Of a stretch of DNA of 64,000 bases, positions 54,994 through 63,738 are shown in pieces (within the stretch, counting starts at the first letter, position 1; every line of letters starts with the position of its first letter). The translations under genes were made by a program, and so were the position numbers. Below the pieces are notes generated by a model. The model saw only the letters and a program-made list of their open reading frames with translations. It was not told the origin of the DNA and did no database searches. Source of the DNA: Prevotella sp. (GTDB taxonomy: Bacteria > Bacteroidota > Bacteroidia > Bacteroidales > Bacteroidaceae); NCBI GenBank assembly GCA_022781445.1, contig JALETQ010000026.1, positions 1 to 64,000 on the forward strand, given 5' to 3'.

Positions 54994-56657
54994 CAACAAA
55001 CGGGCGCAAAACACCACGAACCAGCGGGCATAGAATCATCGGTCAGATGATTTTATGCCTGCTTGGGCTTTGCCTTCCGCCGTTGGTGTTGGCAGAAATG
55101 GGACCGGTGAAGAAGACAAAGTCTGAAAACCGTGTCTTTCTGGATCATGCCGATGCGCTCTCCTACGACGAAATGGTGCGTCCGGGAGTGCAGGTGGTGA
55201 AGGGAAACGTGCGCTTCAGACACAACGGTGCCAAGCTGTCGTGCGACAGTGCCTACTTCAGGCAGGAAGAAAACTCCTTCGAAGCGTTCGGAAGAGTGAG
55301 GCTCGTACAGGGTGATACGCTCTCGTTGCACAGCGAATATGCCTTTTACGACGGCAGGGATGAAATGGTTTATGCCCGAAGAAATGTCGTCTTGAGACAT
55401 CGGAAGTCTGTCTTGCGAACCGACAGTCTGAACTACGACCGCAAGTTCGGCTTTGGCTATTTCTTCGAAGGTGGCGAGATCGTAGACGGTGGCAACCGCA
55501 TCACGAGCGACTGGGGAGAATACAGCACCATGACTCGCGATGCCACATTCTATTATGGCGTGAAGTTGAAAAGTCCGAAGTACACCGTCAATACCGATAC
55601 TCTCCATTACGACACCCGTAAAAGGATGGCACATGTGACAGGAAAGTCGACCATCCTCTCGGACGGCAATACCATTCATACCTCCGATGCCTACTATGAT
55701 ACGCAGCAAAACGCCATCCGCCTGTTCGCTCGTTCCACGGTCGAAAACAAGGAACAGACCATTACTGCCGATAGCCTGCTCAACAATCGGGTCACGGGTA
55801 TCAACGAAGGCTTCGGTAATGTGATATATGTCGACAAGAAGAACAAAAACGAGCTGCACGCCGATTATTGTTATTATAACGAACATACGGGCACGGCACT
55901 CGCGACAAAGCGGGCTACGGCTGTCGATTATTCGCAAAAAGATACCTTGTATGTCCATGCTGACACCATCCGGATGAAGACCTTCAACATGAAAACCGAC
56001 AGCATGTACCGTGAAATTTATGCCTACTACAAGGTACGCGCTTTCCGAAATGATGTGCAGGCGGTATGCGATTCGCTCGTGATCGTGTCCAAAGACTCGC
56101 TGATGACCATGTATCGTGATCCCATCGTATGGCAAAACAACTACCAGTTGCTGGGTGAACAGATCAAAGTATTTACCTGCGATTCGACCATCCGCTTTGC
56201 TCATGTCGTGGGACAGGCATTGTCGATCGAACAGATGAAGGACCGGGAACATTACAATCAGATTGCTTCCAAGGAGATGAGGGCCTTTTTCGAACAGGGC
56301 AAACTGCAGATGACGGAAGCCGTCGGCAACGTGCAGACTATCCAATATCCCCTCGATGACAAAGACAGTACGATAATTGCGATGAACTATCTGGAAGGTG
56401 ATACCTTGCGGATGTTCTTCGATAAGCATAGGAAGTTAGAAAAAATATGGGTGTTCAAGCCCGAAGGTACCGCTTTCCCGATGACACAGATTCCGTCCGG
56501 CAAGGATAGGTTACTCAACTTTGCATGGTTCGATTACATCCGCCCGAAAGACAAAGACGACATATTCGAGTGGAGGGGGAAGGCCGGTGGTACGGAACTG
56601 AAGCCTCAGAAACGCAGGGAATTGCCGTTGCAGCAGGTGGAGGGATCAATGTTATGA
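54990..56657 (+). CDS. OstA/LptA-like exported protein
   Basis: A 555-residue protein with an N-terminal hydrophobic signal (QMILCLLGLCLPPLVLA). It then has OstA/LptA-type repeats rich in beta strands, for example GVQVVKGNVRFRHNGAKLSC, ADYCYYNEHTGTALATKRAT and DTLRMFFDKHRKLEKIWVF. Such domains form the jelly-roll bridges that move lipopolysaccharide to the outer membrane. The protein is much longer than LptA and lacks an obvious LptD barrel, so it probably acts as a Bacteroidetes periplasmic bridge component. Overlaps the SurA gene by 4 bp. Confidence 0.85.
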   Translation: MTTNGRKTPRTSGHRIIGQMILCLLGLCLPPLVLAEMGPVKKTKSENRVFLDHADALSYDEMVRPGVQVVKGNVRFRHNGAKLSCDSAYFRQEENSFEAFGRVRLVQGDTLSLHSEYAFYDGRDEMVYARRNVVLRHRKSVLRTDSLNYDRKFGFGYFFEGGEIVDGGNRITSDWGEYSTMTRDATFYYGVKLKSPKYTVNTDTLHYDTRKRMAHVTGKSTILSDGNTIHTSDAYYDTQQNAIRLFARSTVENKEQTITADSLLNNRVTGINEGFGNVIYVDKKNKNELHADYCYYNEHTGTALATKRATAVDYSQKDTLYVHADTIRMKTFNMKTDSMYREIYAYYKVRAFRNDVQAVCDSLVIVSKDSLMTMYRDPIVWQNNYQLLGEQIKVFTCDSTIRFAHVVGQALSIEQMKDREHYNQIASKEMRAFFEQGKLQMTEAVGNVQTIQYPLDDKDSTIIAMNYLEGDTLRMFFDKHRKLEKIWVFKPEGTAFPMTQIPSGKDRLLNFAWFDYIRPKDKDDIFEWRGKAGGTELKPQKRRELPLQQVEGSML

Positions 56658-56944
56658 TATTTACCCGACAACGAAGGCCGCGTGGATTCAAACATGACTT
56701 CATCTATGTCAACGATCGTAAGAACCGTTGGCTACACTTCAATGATAATGCACGGTCCGAGATGAATGCCCCAAACGATGACGAGGCATCGGACAATCCT
56801 TTCAAAGGACGGTTCACTAAGGTTGTCAAACACTTGGAAAAAAAGAAATACAAGAGGTTTCGACTGAACTCGTTTGAACAGGTTATGAAGATTGTCGTTG
56901 CCGTCGTTGTGTTGGTCTTTCTGTGGTTCTGGCTCACAGACTGA
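56654..56944 (+). CDS. Small membrane protein of unknown function
   Basis: A 96-residue protein with a basic N-terminus (MIFTRQRRPRGFKHDFIYVN), a polar middle region and one C-terminal membrane span (IVVAVVVLVFLWFWLTD), so probably a tail-anchored inner-membrane protein. The 'RRPRGFKHDFIYVNDRK' start resembles short Bacteroidetes proteins sometimes mislabelled riboflavin synthase subunit beta. The true function is unknown. Its ATG overlaps the OstA-like stop (ATGA), so translational coupling to LPS-transport genes is likely. An upstream in-frame ATG at 56525 lies inside the previous gene. Confidence 0.75.
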   Translation: MIFTRQRRPRGFKHDFIYVNDRKNRWLHFNDNARSEMNAPNDDEASDNPFKGRFTKVVKHLEKKKYKRFRLNSFEQVMKIVVAVVVLVFLWFWLTD

Positions 56945-57246
56945 CTCCGGCGCAGGTCTTGAGAGGACAATCCGGAATCCATTCCGGATGAACGTTTGTC
57001 GTAGATTGCCCCGATATGAAGCCTTTACAAGGTGATGACTGACTGAAGAAAAGCACATCCGATCGCGCCCGTGTGGCAAACAAATGCGGTGTGAAGGATG
57101 ACAAGAACATGAGATGAGGAAGTCATTTAGGATGTCATTCCTGTAATGTGTCGGACTTCAGGAATCTTTCTCCTGCATAATTTGCGAATGAACGGCACTC
57201 CGAACTTGCTTTCAATAACATCCATACATTTAATCATGACAGATAT
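56945..57246. other. Intergenic region upstream of mutL
   Basis: A 302-bp gap. One hairpin, ATCCGGAAT/ATTCCGGAT (56970-56989, 2-nt loop), lies just after the small membrane protein gene. No T-run and no confident promoter. No gene seen. Confidence 0.45.
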
Positions 57247-59049
57247 ATGATCGATATAATACATCTGCTTCCCGATTCGGTTGCCAACCAGATTGCCGCC
57301 GGTGAGGTCATCCAACGTCCTGCCTCGGTGTTGAAAGAATTGGTTGAGAATGCTGTTGACGCAGGCGCTACCAAGATAGATGTCGTCGTTGTCGATGCCG
57401 GACGTACCTGCTTACAAGTCATCGACAACGGTAGTGGCATGTCTGAAACCGATGCTCGCTTGTCGTTTGAACGTCATGCGACCTCCAAAATCCGTCAGGC
57501 CGATGATCTCTTCGCCCTCCAGACAATGGGATTCAGGGGTGAGGCGCTGGCATCCATTGCCGCCGTGGCCCAAGTTGAGCTTACAACCAAACTTCAAGGA
57601 GAGGATATAGGTACCCGCTTGCGCATCGAAGGATCGAGACTGGCAGGACAAGAACCGGTCGGGTGTGATGCCGGCAGCAATTTCAAGGTTGAGAATCTGT
57701 TTTTCAATGTGCCGGCGAGACGCAAATTCCTCAAGTCGAATACCACCGAATTGAATCACATCCTTGTGGCTTTCGAGCGGATCGTGCTGGTCAATCCGCA
57801 CATTCATTTCACTTTCCGAAGCAACGGCGTCGAACTGTTTAATCTCCGTTCGGTTGGGTTTCGACAACGCATCGTGGAGGTCTTCGGCAAGAAACTCAAT
57901 CAGGAACTGCTGCCCGTCGAGGTAGATACGCAGGTGTGTCGTCTTCGAGGCTTCGTCGGTAAGCCAGAATCGGCAAAGAAAAAGACCATTCATCAGTATT
58001 TCTTTGTCAATGAACGCTATATGAAACATCCATATTTTCATAAAGCTGTCCTCCATGTTTACGAACGAATGATACCCACCGGGACACAGATACCTTATTT
58101 TATATATATGGATGTACCGCCCGCAGATATCGATATCAATATCCATCCTACCAAAACCGAAATCAAGTTCGAGCACGAACAGACCATTTGGCAGATACTT
58201 TCGGCGGGTGTCAAAGATGCCATCGGCAAGTATAGCGACATCCCCAGCATCGATTTTGACACCGAGGGCAAACCCGATATTCCGGTCTTTGAAGGTGAAG
58301 ACAACAGGGTGAGGCCTCCGAAAGTGGACTACAATCCTTCATACAATCCTTTCTCGAAACACCGGGAGGCAGTTCCCGACGATTGGGAACAACTCTATGT
58401 GCCCGCTTCCATGACTCCGTCGGCAGGTGATGACGACCTTTTTGCCCCGTCGTCGTCGGTCGAACCTCACGATGCCGTGGCCGACCGGTCACCTGTCCAC
58501 TATCAGTATAAAGGACGATACATCATGACCGCGGTCAAATCGGGCTTGATGATGATCGACCAACATCGGGCACATGTAAGGGTATTGTACGAAGAATATC
58601 TGCAACATCATGACCACCAGTCATCCCATGCCCAGAAAATCCTGTTTCCGGAGATCATAGAACTGTCGCCCAAGGAGTGCCTGCTCTTAGAGGAACTCTT
58701 GCCCGATATGTCGCAAATGGGCTTTGAAATAACCGCTTTGGGCGGAGGAAGTTACGCCATTCATGCCACCCCTGCCGGCATCGAGGGACTTCGTCCGGCA
58801 TCGTTGATTGAAGATATCCTGGCGACCACCCGCGAAAAAACCGCAAACGTGGTACAAAATCGCAAAGAACTGCTGGCATTGAGCCTTGCCAGGCAAGCTG
58901 CCATACCCTATGGTCAGGTTCTTGTAAATGAAGAAATGGAGAGTATTGTCAACCGTTTATTTGCCGGGTCGAATGTTAATTATACACCCGATGGCAAACA
59001 AATCCTTGCCATTCTCTCCCAAACGGAAATAGATAATTTGTTTGGTTAA
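57247..59049 (+). CDS. mutL: DNA mismatch repair protein MutL
   Basis: A 600-residue GHKL ATPase coordinating mismatch repair. N-terminal motifs: [26 protein letters not shown] (residues 60-65) and [10 protein letters not shown] (95-104). The C-terminal domain aligns with endonuclease-type MutL but its metal motif is altered. At Asp438 the sequence reads [13 protein letters not shown], with Val where DQHA(x)2E has its first Glu, and the late CPHGRP-type motif reads NYTPDGKQI. Nicking activity may be lost or changed. No mutH is in the window. Neighbour of the SurA/OstA-like run, 302 bp downstream. Confidence 0.95.
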   Translation: MIDIIHLLPDSVANQIAAGEVIQRPASVLKELVENAVDAGATKIDVVVVDAGRTCLQVIDNGSGMSETDARLSFERHATSKIRQADDLFALQTMGFRGEALASIAAVAQVELTTKLQGEDIGTRLRIEGSRLAGQEPVGCDAGSNFKVENLFFNVPARRKFLKSNTTELNHILVAFERIVLVNPHIHFTFRSNGVELFNLRSVGFRQRIVEVFGKKLNQELLPVEVDTQVCRLRGFVGKPESAKKKTIHQYFFVNERYMKHPYFHKAVLHVYERMIPTGTQIPYFIYMDVPPADIDINIHPTKTEIKFEHEQTIWQILSAGVKDAIGKYSDIPSIDFDTEGKPDIPVFEGEDNRVRPPKVDYNPSYNPFSKHREAVPDDWEQLYVPASMTPSAGDDDLFAPSSSVEPHDAVADRSPVHYQYKGRYIMTAVKSGLMMIDQHRAHVRVLYEEYLQHHDHQSSHAQKILFPEIIELSPKECLLLEELLPDMSQMGFEITALGGGSYAIHATPAGIEGLRPASLIEDILATTREKTANVVQNRKELLALSLARQAAIPYGQVLVNEEMESIVNRLFAGSNVNYTPDGKQILAILSQTEIDNLFG

Positions 59050-59109
59050 AAGGAATCAAATTGCGAAGTAAAACCATCGATAAACAAGTAATTAAGCAAA
59101 AAACGACTA

Positions 59110-59149
59110 CTTAACATCAAGATTTCCTCAAAATTAACTTGATGTTAAG
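59110..59149. promoter_or_regulatory. Perfect 12-bp inverted repeat overlapping the ompA promoter
   Basis: CTTAACATCAAG (59110-59121) and CTTGATGTTAAG (59138-59149), 16-bp spacing. The second arm covers the -33 region of the ompA promoter (CTTG at 59138-59141), which suits a repressor or activator operator. It could also fold in DNA or in a read-through mutL transcript. Confidence 0.55.
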
Positions 59150-59168
59150 AAAAATAGTGCTATCTTTG
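59138..59168 (+). promoter_or_regulatory. ompA promoter
   Basis: CTTG (59138-59141), 19-nt spacer, TATCTTTG (59161-59168), followed by an AT-rich leader of about 50 nt before the ATG at 59228. Confidence 0.7.
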
Positions 59169-59227
59169 TCCGCGAATTAAGTGTAAATGAGATTTAGTTT
59201 TTAGATAATTAAACCAATAAGAAGATT

Positions 59228-60406
59228 ATGAGAAAAATTTTAATGGTATTGGCTTTTGCCGGTATGTCAGTCGTTTCTATGGCTCAGGAGACTCCTGTAT
59301 TGAAGCATAGCGTAGCGACTAATTCGTTTTGGAGCAATTGGTTCATCCAGGTGGGTGCAAACTGGAATGCTTGGTATTCACAAGAAGAACATGGATTCGA
59401 TTTGAAAAAGAGTCCGTTTGAATCTTTCCGTTCAAATCCCGGTGTCGCTGTTGCCGTTGGTAAATGGTTCACTCCCGGCCTCGGTCTTCGTTTGAAGGCT
59501 CAAGGTATTTGGGGTAAGAGCGTTGGCCCCAATCCCGTTAGCTTGAAAGACATCAAGAATATTAAAGATGTTTTGGCTCAAGACGTAAGCAACAAATATT
59601 GGATCTTGAACGGTCATGCAATGTTCAACCTCAGCAACATGCTCTGTGGTTACAATGAAAACCGTGTTTTCAACTTCATTCCTTTCGTAGGTGCAGGCTT
59701 CGGTCGCAGTATGACCCACAACTTCTACGCTATGGATCTCAGTGCAGGTTTGCAAGCTCAGTTCCGCATCAACAAGAACTTCGCAGTTCACGTTGAAGCA
59801 GGTTGGAACCGCTTGGAAAGTGACATTGACGGTGGCTATGATTACTATGGAAACCGTGGCTGGGATTCTCACGACAACAATGTTTATGCTGAACTTGGTT
59901 TGACCATCAACCTTGGTAAGGCTACTTGGAACAAAGTTCCCGATGTTGATGCCATCAACGCTGACTGGCAAAATCGTCTCGATGCCATTAACGGTCAACT
60001 CCGTGATGCCAACAACGAAAACGATCGTCTGAGAAGAATGTTGGCTGAAAAGCCTGAACCTACAGATAAGTCTGTTAAAGAGTTTATCACTACTCCGGTA
60101 TCTGTATTCTTCGACATCAACAAGACTGAAATCGCTCAGTTGAAAGACCTCGTTAACGTTGAGGCTCTGGCTAAGTTCGCAAAGGACAACAACCGTCGTG
60201 TGCACGTTACAGGTTATGCTGACAGTGCTACCGGTACTCCCGAAATCAACCAACGCCTCTCTGAAGGTCGTGCAACTCGTGTAGTTGGCGAACTCGTTAA
60301 GATGGGTGTTAACCGCGACAAGATCACCAGCGAGGCTAAGGGTGGTGTGAAGATTCTCTCGCCGATCTCTTATGACCGTCGTGCTACTGTTCAAATCGTA
60401 GACTGA
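59228..60406 (+). CDS. OmpA-family outer-membrane protein
   Basis: A 392-residue protein linking the outer membrane to peptidoglycan. A signal peptide (ILMVLAFAGMSVVSMAQ), an N-terminal 8-strand barrel (about 30-240), a helical linker (LRDANNENDRLRRMLAEK) and an OmpA_C domain (about 280-392; VSVFFDINKTEI, TGYADSATGTPEINQRLSEGRA with the peptidoglycan-binding Asp and Arg). Codon choice differs from the neighbours, with more GCT, GTT, GGT and CGT, as expected for a very highly expressed protein. It has its own promoter and a strong terminator. Confidence 0.94.
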   Translation: MRKILMVLAFAGMSVVSMAQETPVLKHSVATNSFWSNWFIQVGANWNAWYSQEEHGFDLKKSPFESFRSNPGVAVAVGKWFTPGLGLRLKAQGIWGKSVGPNPVSLKDIKNIKDVLAQDVSNKYWILNGHAMFNLSNMLCGYNENRVFNFIPFVGAGFGRSMTHNFYAMDLSAGLQAQFRINKNFAVHVEAGWNRLESDIDGGYDYYGNRGWDSHDNNVYAELGLTINLGKATWNKVPDVDAINADWQNRLDAINGQLRDANNENDRLRRMLAEKPEPTDKSVKEFITTPVSVFFDINKTEIAQLKDLVNVEALAKFAKDNNRRVHVTGYADSATGTPEINQRLSEGRATRVVGELVKMGVNRDKITSEAKGGVKILSPISYDRRATVQIVD

Positions 60407-60430
60407 TAAAATTTGAATCCAAATAAAAAA

Positions 60431-60460
60431 GTGTTGCTCCCGACGGGGCAACACTTTTTT
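60431..60460 (+). terminator. ompA terminator
   Basis: GTGTTGCTCC (60431-60440) pairs with GGGGCAACAC (60445-60454, one G:T), followed by TTTTTT. A-tract AAAAAA precedes it, so it can also act on the opposite strand. Confidence 0.92.
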
Positions 60461-60520
60461 ATTGTTACGTTCAATATATTTCGTCTGATGTTGTATTGTG
60501 TTCCGGAATATACCTGCTTA

Positions 60521-60718
60521 AACACCAATCGGTCAATAGGTTTCGAGTCGGTATCGTTTGATTGTCGAGCAGTTTGATGATCGGTTTGTTGCAGGCGTAG
60601 TGAGGCAATGCAAAACAAGATGGCTAATAAAACTGCAGGCAAATGAACAAAATCTGACGGAAAGTGGTATGAACGACATGATATGTAGGACATAACGCTC
60701 TCATGACCGACTTGTGTT
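60521..60718 (+). repeat. Dispersed inverted-repeat element, full-length copy e10
   Basis: Terminal repeats AACACCAATCGGTCA (60521-60535) and TGACCGACTTGTGTT (60704-60718) are inverted with two mismatches. Internal order is TTTCGAGTCGGTATCGTTTG, TCGGTTTGTTGCAGGCGTAG, GCAGGCAAATGAACAAAATC, GGAAAGTGGTATGAACGACA, TGTAGGACATAACGCTCTCA. Length 198 bp. No open frame of note. Confidence 0.82.
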
Positions 60719-60945
60719 AAAACAAGGAGACCACGAATTGGGTAAAAACCGCCATGCAGCCGGAATGTTGTAATGCGGCCCAAATCACTTGGAAAACCGC
60801 TCGAATTGGTGAAGAGTGTTGGACTTCACGGTCAGTTGCCTGATTGGGGATGTAAGTTGTTTGCTTTGATGTATGTGTTATATCTTTTGTTCCTGTAAAG
60901 TTTGTGTGTCAAAACTTTAGTTGAGAGCTGTCGGCTGTCTTGACA

Positions 60946-61033
60946 AAAGGGAAGGTTTTGCGAAGCGAAAGGGCATGTATAAGACTGTAAAAGGGCTGGT
61001 TTTACAACACAAAAGTTCCCGTTTGAATTTCCA
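60946..61033 (+). repeat. 22-bp direct-repeat array (S), 4 units
   Basis: Abutting 22-bp units start at 60946, 60968, 60990 and 61012. The first three begin AAAGGG and the fourth AAAGTT. Bases 7-15 vary (AAGGTTTTG, CATGTATAA, CTGGTTTTA). It lies between elements e10 and e11. Confidence 0.75.
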
Positions 61034-61141
61034 GTTGTTACCTCCTCGACTTCTCGAACGATGGCTGTTTGAACGGATTTTTTCATGTACCGTTTTGATT
61101 TTGCGGCAACCGGTTGGGGATTCTTGTACTCGATGATGAAA

Positions 61142-61337
61142 GCCCAAATTGGTCATTAGTCTGTATAGGTCTGCATTTCAAGTCGATTATGGCATTTCCC
61201 GATCAGAATCGTCCGCCGTCGGGCATCTTGCCTGTCGTTTTGTTTTGCCGTAGCCTGTTACGCCTGCAACAAACCGACAAGCCATCTGTCCGCCCATCAA
61301 ACGAAACCGGCTCGGAATCTAATGACCGGTTTGGGTT
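61142..61337 (-). repeat. Dispersed inverted-repeat element, full-length copy e11
   Basis: Ends GCCCAAATTGGTCATTAG (61142-61159) and AATGACCGGTTTGGGTT (61321-61337). Internal CTTGCCTGTCGTTTTGTTTT, GCCGTAGCCTGTTACGCCTG and CAACAAACCGACAAGCC match e10 and e5 in reverse complement, and CGAAACCGGCTCGGAATCT is the other arm. Length 196 bp, inverted relative to e10 about 420 bp away. Confidence 0.82.
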
Positions 61338-61344
61338 GAACAAA

Positions 61345-61380
61345 AATGCGATTTCAAGTTCCGTTACTTGAAATCGCATT
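61345..61380 (-). terminator. miaB terminator
   Basis: A perfect 15-bp stem, AATGCGATTTCAAGT (61345-61359) with ACTTGAAATCGCATT (61366-61380) and a 6-nt loop. On the minus strand it is followed by TTTG. It lies 118 bp beyond the miaB stop and 8 bp from the end of element e11. Confidence 0.8.
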
Positions 61381-61497
61381 AATAGGGGCTATGTTTTTAC
61401 TTATCTTTCGTCGGGCAACGATCGTCGGGTTCATCACGATGGCATAGGGATATGGTATGTCCTTCCTCTGAATTGGGGAACCATGACCATCCGGATG

Positions 61498-62913
61498 TCA
61501 TTCTTTTTTTACGGCTTCTCCGAAAAGCGTGGCTGAGGTTGAGCCTGTTATGCGCACCATGACGCGCTGCCCGATGTGGTGATTCTGTTTGTCGAACACC
61601 ACCATTTTATTTTGTTCGGTTCTGCCACACAGCTGTTCGCGACTCCGTTTGCTGAATCCTTCCACCAATACTTCAAGGATCTTGCCTTCGTCTTTGCGGT
61701 TGGCTTCTGCCGAAAGCCGTGTCTGCAGCTCGATCAGTTCGGTCAATCGGCGAATCTTTACATCCTCGGGTACGTCGTCGGGCAGGTGTTTTGAGGCATA
61801 CGTTCCCGGACGTTCGGAATACTTGAACATGAAAGCCGAGTCGTACCCCACCTCTTTCATGAGTGACAACGACAGTTGATGGTCTTCTTCCGTTTCCGAA
61901 TGATAGCCCACGAAGATATCGGTTGTGATGGCACAGTCGGGTACCAATGTCCTGATGGCTTTCACTCTTTCCATGTACCATTCGCGGGTGTACTTTCTGT
62001 TCATGAGCTTCAGAATGCGGTCGCTGCCGCTTTGCACGGGCAGATGTATGTGCTTGCATACGTTAGGCTCTTCGGCAATGACCTTCAACGTTTCGTCGCT
62101 CATGTCCTTTGGGTGTGAAGTCGTGAAGCGAACCCGCATGTCGGGTACCGCTCTTGCCACCGTCCGCAAAAGGGTAGGGAAGTCAGTCGCTGTTTGTTCG
62201 GTATTTGAACCGTCAGTTTGTTGGGCGGCTGATCGGTATGAGTTCACGTTCTGTCCGAGCAAGGTCACCTCTTTGTATCCTTTTTCTTTCAGGTCGATGA
62301 CTTCGCGCAGGATGCTCTGCATATCACGCGAGCGTTCCCGTCCTCTGGTATATGGTACGATGCAGTAGTGACAGAAGTTGTTGCATCCGCGCATGATGCT
62401 CACAAATCCGCCGATGTGCGCACCGTGGAGGCGTTGCGGCACGACATCCCTGTATGTTTCGGTCGTACTCAGTTCGATGTTCATGGCCTTATGCCCTGTT
62501 TCGGCTTGTGCCACGAGGTCGGGTAGGGACAGGTAAGAGTCCGGTCCGGCCACCAAGTCTACATGATGATTCTCGATGAGATCGTCTTTCACGCGTTCTG
62601 CCATACATCCCAGCACACCGATGATGAGGTTTTCGGGTTGTGGAGTGTCATTGCCGGTGCCGGTTTCTTCTTTGTTTTTGTCTTTTCCGGCTGCGGCGAT
62701 ACGTTTTTTACGTAGCGCGTTCAGCTCTTCCAGTCGTCTGTATATCTTTTGTTCGGCATTGTCGCGCACGGAACAGGTGTTCAGAAAGACGGCATCGGCA
62801 TCCTGCATGTCTTCGGTGGTGTCGTAACCGGCCATTTTCATAACCGAAGCGACCACCTCGCTGTCGGCAACATTCATCTGACATCCATACGTTTCGATGA
62901 ATAACTTCTTCAT
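61498..62913 (-). CDS. miaB: tRNA-2-methylthio-N6-dimethylallyladenosine synthase
   Basis: A 471-residue radical-SAM methylthiotransferase acting on i6A37 of tRNAs that read UNN codons. The N-terminal MTTase domain has its three cluster cysteines in YGCQMNVADSE, NTCSVRDNAEQKIYRRL and GVLGCMAER. The radical-SAM motif CxxxCxxC is in RGCNNFCHYCIVPYTRGRERS. A C-terminal TRAM domain follows (HIGQRVMVRITG). An acidic, charged insert (about 75-90, KDKNKEETGTGN) lies in the first domain. Single-gene unit with a -7 element at 62936-62943 and a strong terminator. Confidence 0.97.
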   Translation of the reverse strand: MKKLFIETYGCQMNVADSEVVASVMKMAGYDTTEDMQDADAVFLNTCSVRDNAEQKIYRRLEELNALRKKRIAAAGKDKNKEETGTGNDTPQPENLIIGVLGCMAERVKDDLIENHHVDLVAGPDSYLSLPDLVAQAETGHKAMNIELSTTETYRDVVPQRLHGAHIGGFVSIMRGCNNFCHYCIVPYTRGRERSRDMQSILREVIDLKEKGYKEVTLLGQNVNSYRSAAQQTDGSNTEQTATDFPTLLRTVARAVPDMRVRFTTSHPKDMSDETLKVIAEEPNVCKHIHLPVQSGSDRILKLMNRKYTREWYMERVKAIRTLVPDCAITTDIFVGYHSETEEDHQLSLSLMKEVGYDSAFMFKYSERPGTYASKHLPDDVPEDVKIRRLTELIELQTRLSAEANRKDEGKILEVLVEGFSKRSREQLCGRTEQNKMVVFDKQNHHIGQRVMVRITGSTSATLFGEAVKKE

Positions 62914-62935
62914 ATCTTCATTGTTTGTTAAGTTG

Positions 62936-62943
62936 CAAAGGTA
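62936..62943 (-). promoter_or_regulatory. miaB promoter (-7)
   Basis: Minus-strand TACCTTTG fits TAnnTTTG, 23 bp before the miaB ATG. The -33 box is weak. Confidence 0.55.
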
Positions 62944-63164
62944 GTAAGAATTCGTGAAATGCAGGCAGAATTGTTTGCCATATGGTCACTTCCCTTTGTC
63001 TGCCCCCCACCGGTCATCGGCTTTCCGTGTTCTTTTTCTGCCTATAAAAGTACTTTATGACCATATATTTATATATGCTTATCCGCTTCCGGTTGACGGC
63101 CTTTGTCCGCTCGACAGCCAAAATTGCTTCGGACAGTGCAACCGATTTAGGGTAATGCAAGGGA

Positions 63165-63213
63165 AAAATCATCGGTTTTTGATTGATTCTTGTCCGAAAA
63201 TCGATGATTTTTA
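63165..63213. repeat. 11-bp inverted repeat with A/T tracts
   Basis: AAAAATCATCG (63165-63175) and CGATGATTTTT (63203-63213), 27-bp loop. It looks like a bidirectional terminator, but no gene ends nearby on either strand. It may be remnant sequence or mark the end of an unrecognised small RNA. Confidence 0.45.
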
Positions 63214-63553
63214 TCGGTCGGGTTCCCCTCAGAAGGGATGTAAATGTTAAAAAACGGGATTCTTGTCGCCCATTTTTTATTTGTCCGGAGAGTACCGTTC
63301 GTTTTCTGTTTTTTCAGCCTCCGGTGTCGTCTCCCGAACCGTCATGTTCCTATCCGAGTCCGGATACCGGTCGATGTTGTCGAAACAGGCTTGTCAAGCG
63401 TGATGACAACCATCGGTTTTTGTGGAGAATAGTCATACCGGAAGGTTGAAAATGACACCGAAACAGCAATTCCGGTTGTACGAATTTGTGCCGGTTTTTA
63501 CAGTGCCGGAAAAGTTGTTTTCTATTAAAAGTGCTGAAAGCAAGCGACTTCAA

Positions 63554-63585
63554 CTTGTGTATGTGGCATATTATCCGTACCTTTG
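63554..63585 (+). promoter_or_regulatory. Promoter of the right-edge transglycosylase gene
   Basis: CTTG (63554-63557), 20-nt spacer, TACCTTTG (63578-63585). The predicted start near 63592 gives a leader of about 147 nt. Confidence 0.6.
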
Positions 63586-63738
63586 CACCCGTCAATTGGA
63601 TGGACTTCTTTTGTTTGGATGACTCCATCCTATGTGTAACAGAGGCAAAGATATATCGACATTTTTATTATTTATATTGTCTATATCGCGGACATTGACA
63701 TGTTTTTCTTGTTGTCCGGGTCTCTAAAATCAACAAGC

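Larger units (their letters stand above)
60407..61497. other. Long intergenic region with two element copies and an array
   Basis: A 1.09-kb convergent gap between ompA and miaB. In order: the ompA terminator (60431-60460), element e10 (60521-60718), array S (60946-61033), element e11 (61142-61337, opposite orientation) and the miaB terminator (61345-61380). No gene is supported. Confidence 0.65.
62914..63738. other. Intergenic region upstream of the right-edge gene
   Basis: An 825-bp gap between divergent miaB and the transglycosylase. It holds the miaB -7 element, an 11-bp inverted repeat (63165-63213) preceded by AACCGATTTAGGGTAA, which faintly resembles the element end, and the promoter at 63554-63585. 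No gene is supported. Confidence 0.5.

Noticed and set aside
60521..61337. Insertion sequence or composite transposon formed by e10 and e11
   Set aside because: The two copies are inverted and 420 bp apart, but there is no transposase gene between or near them, only array S.
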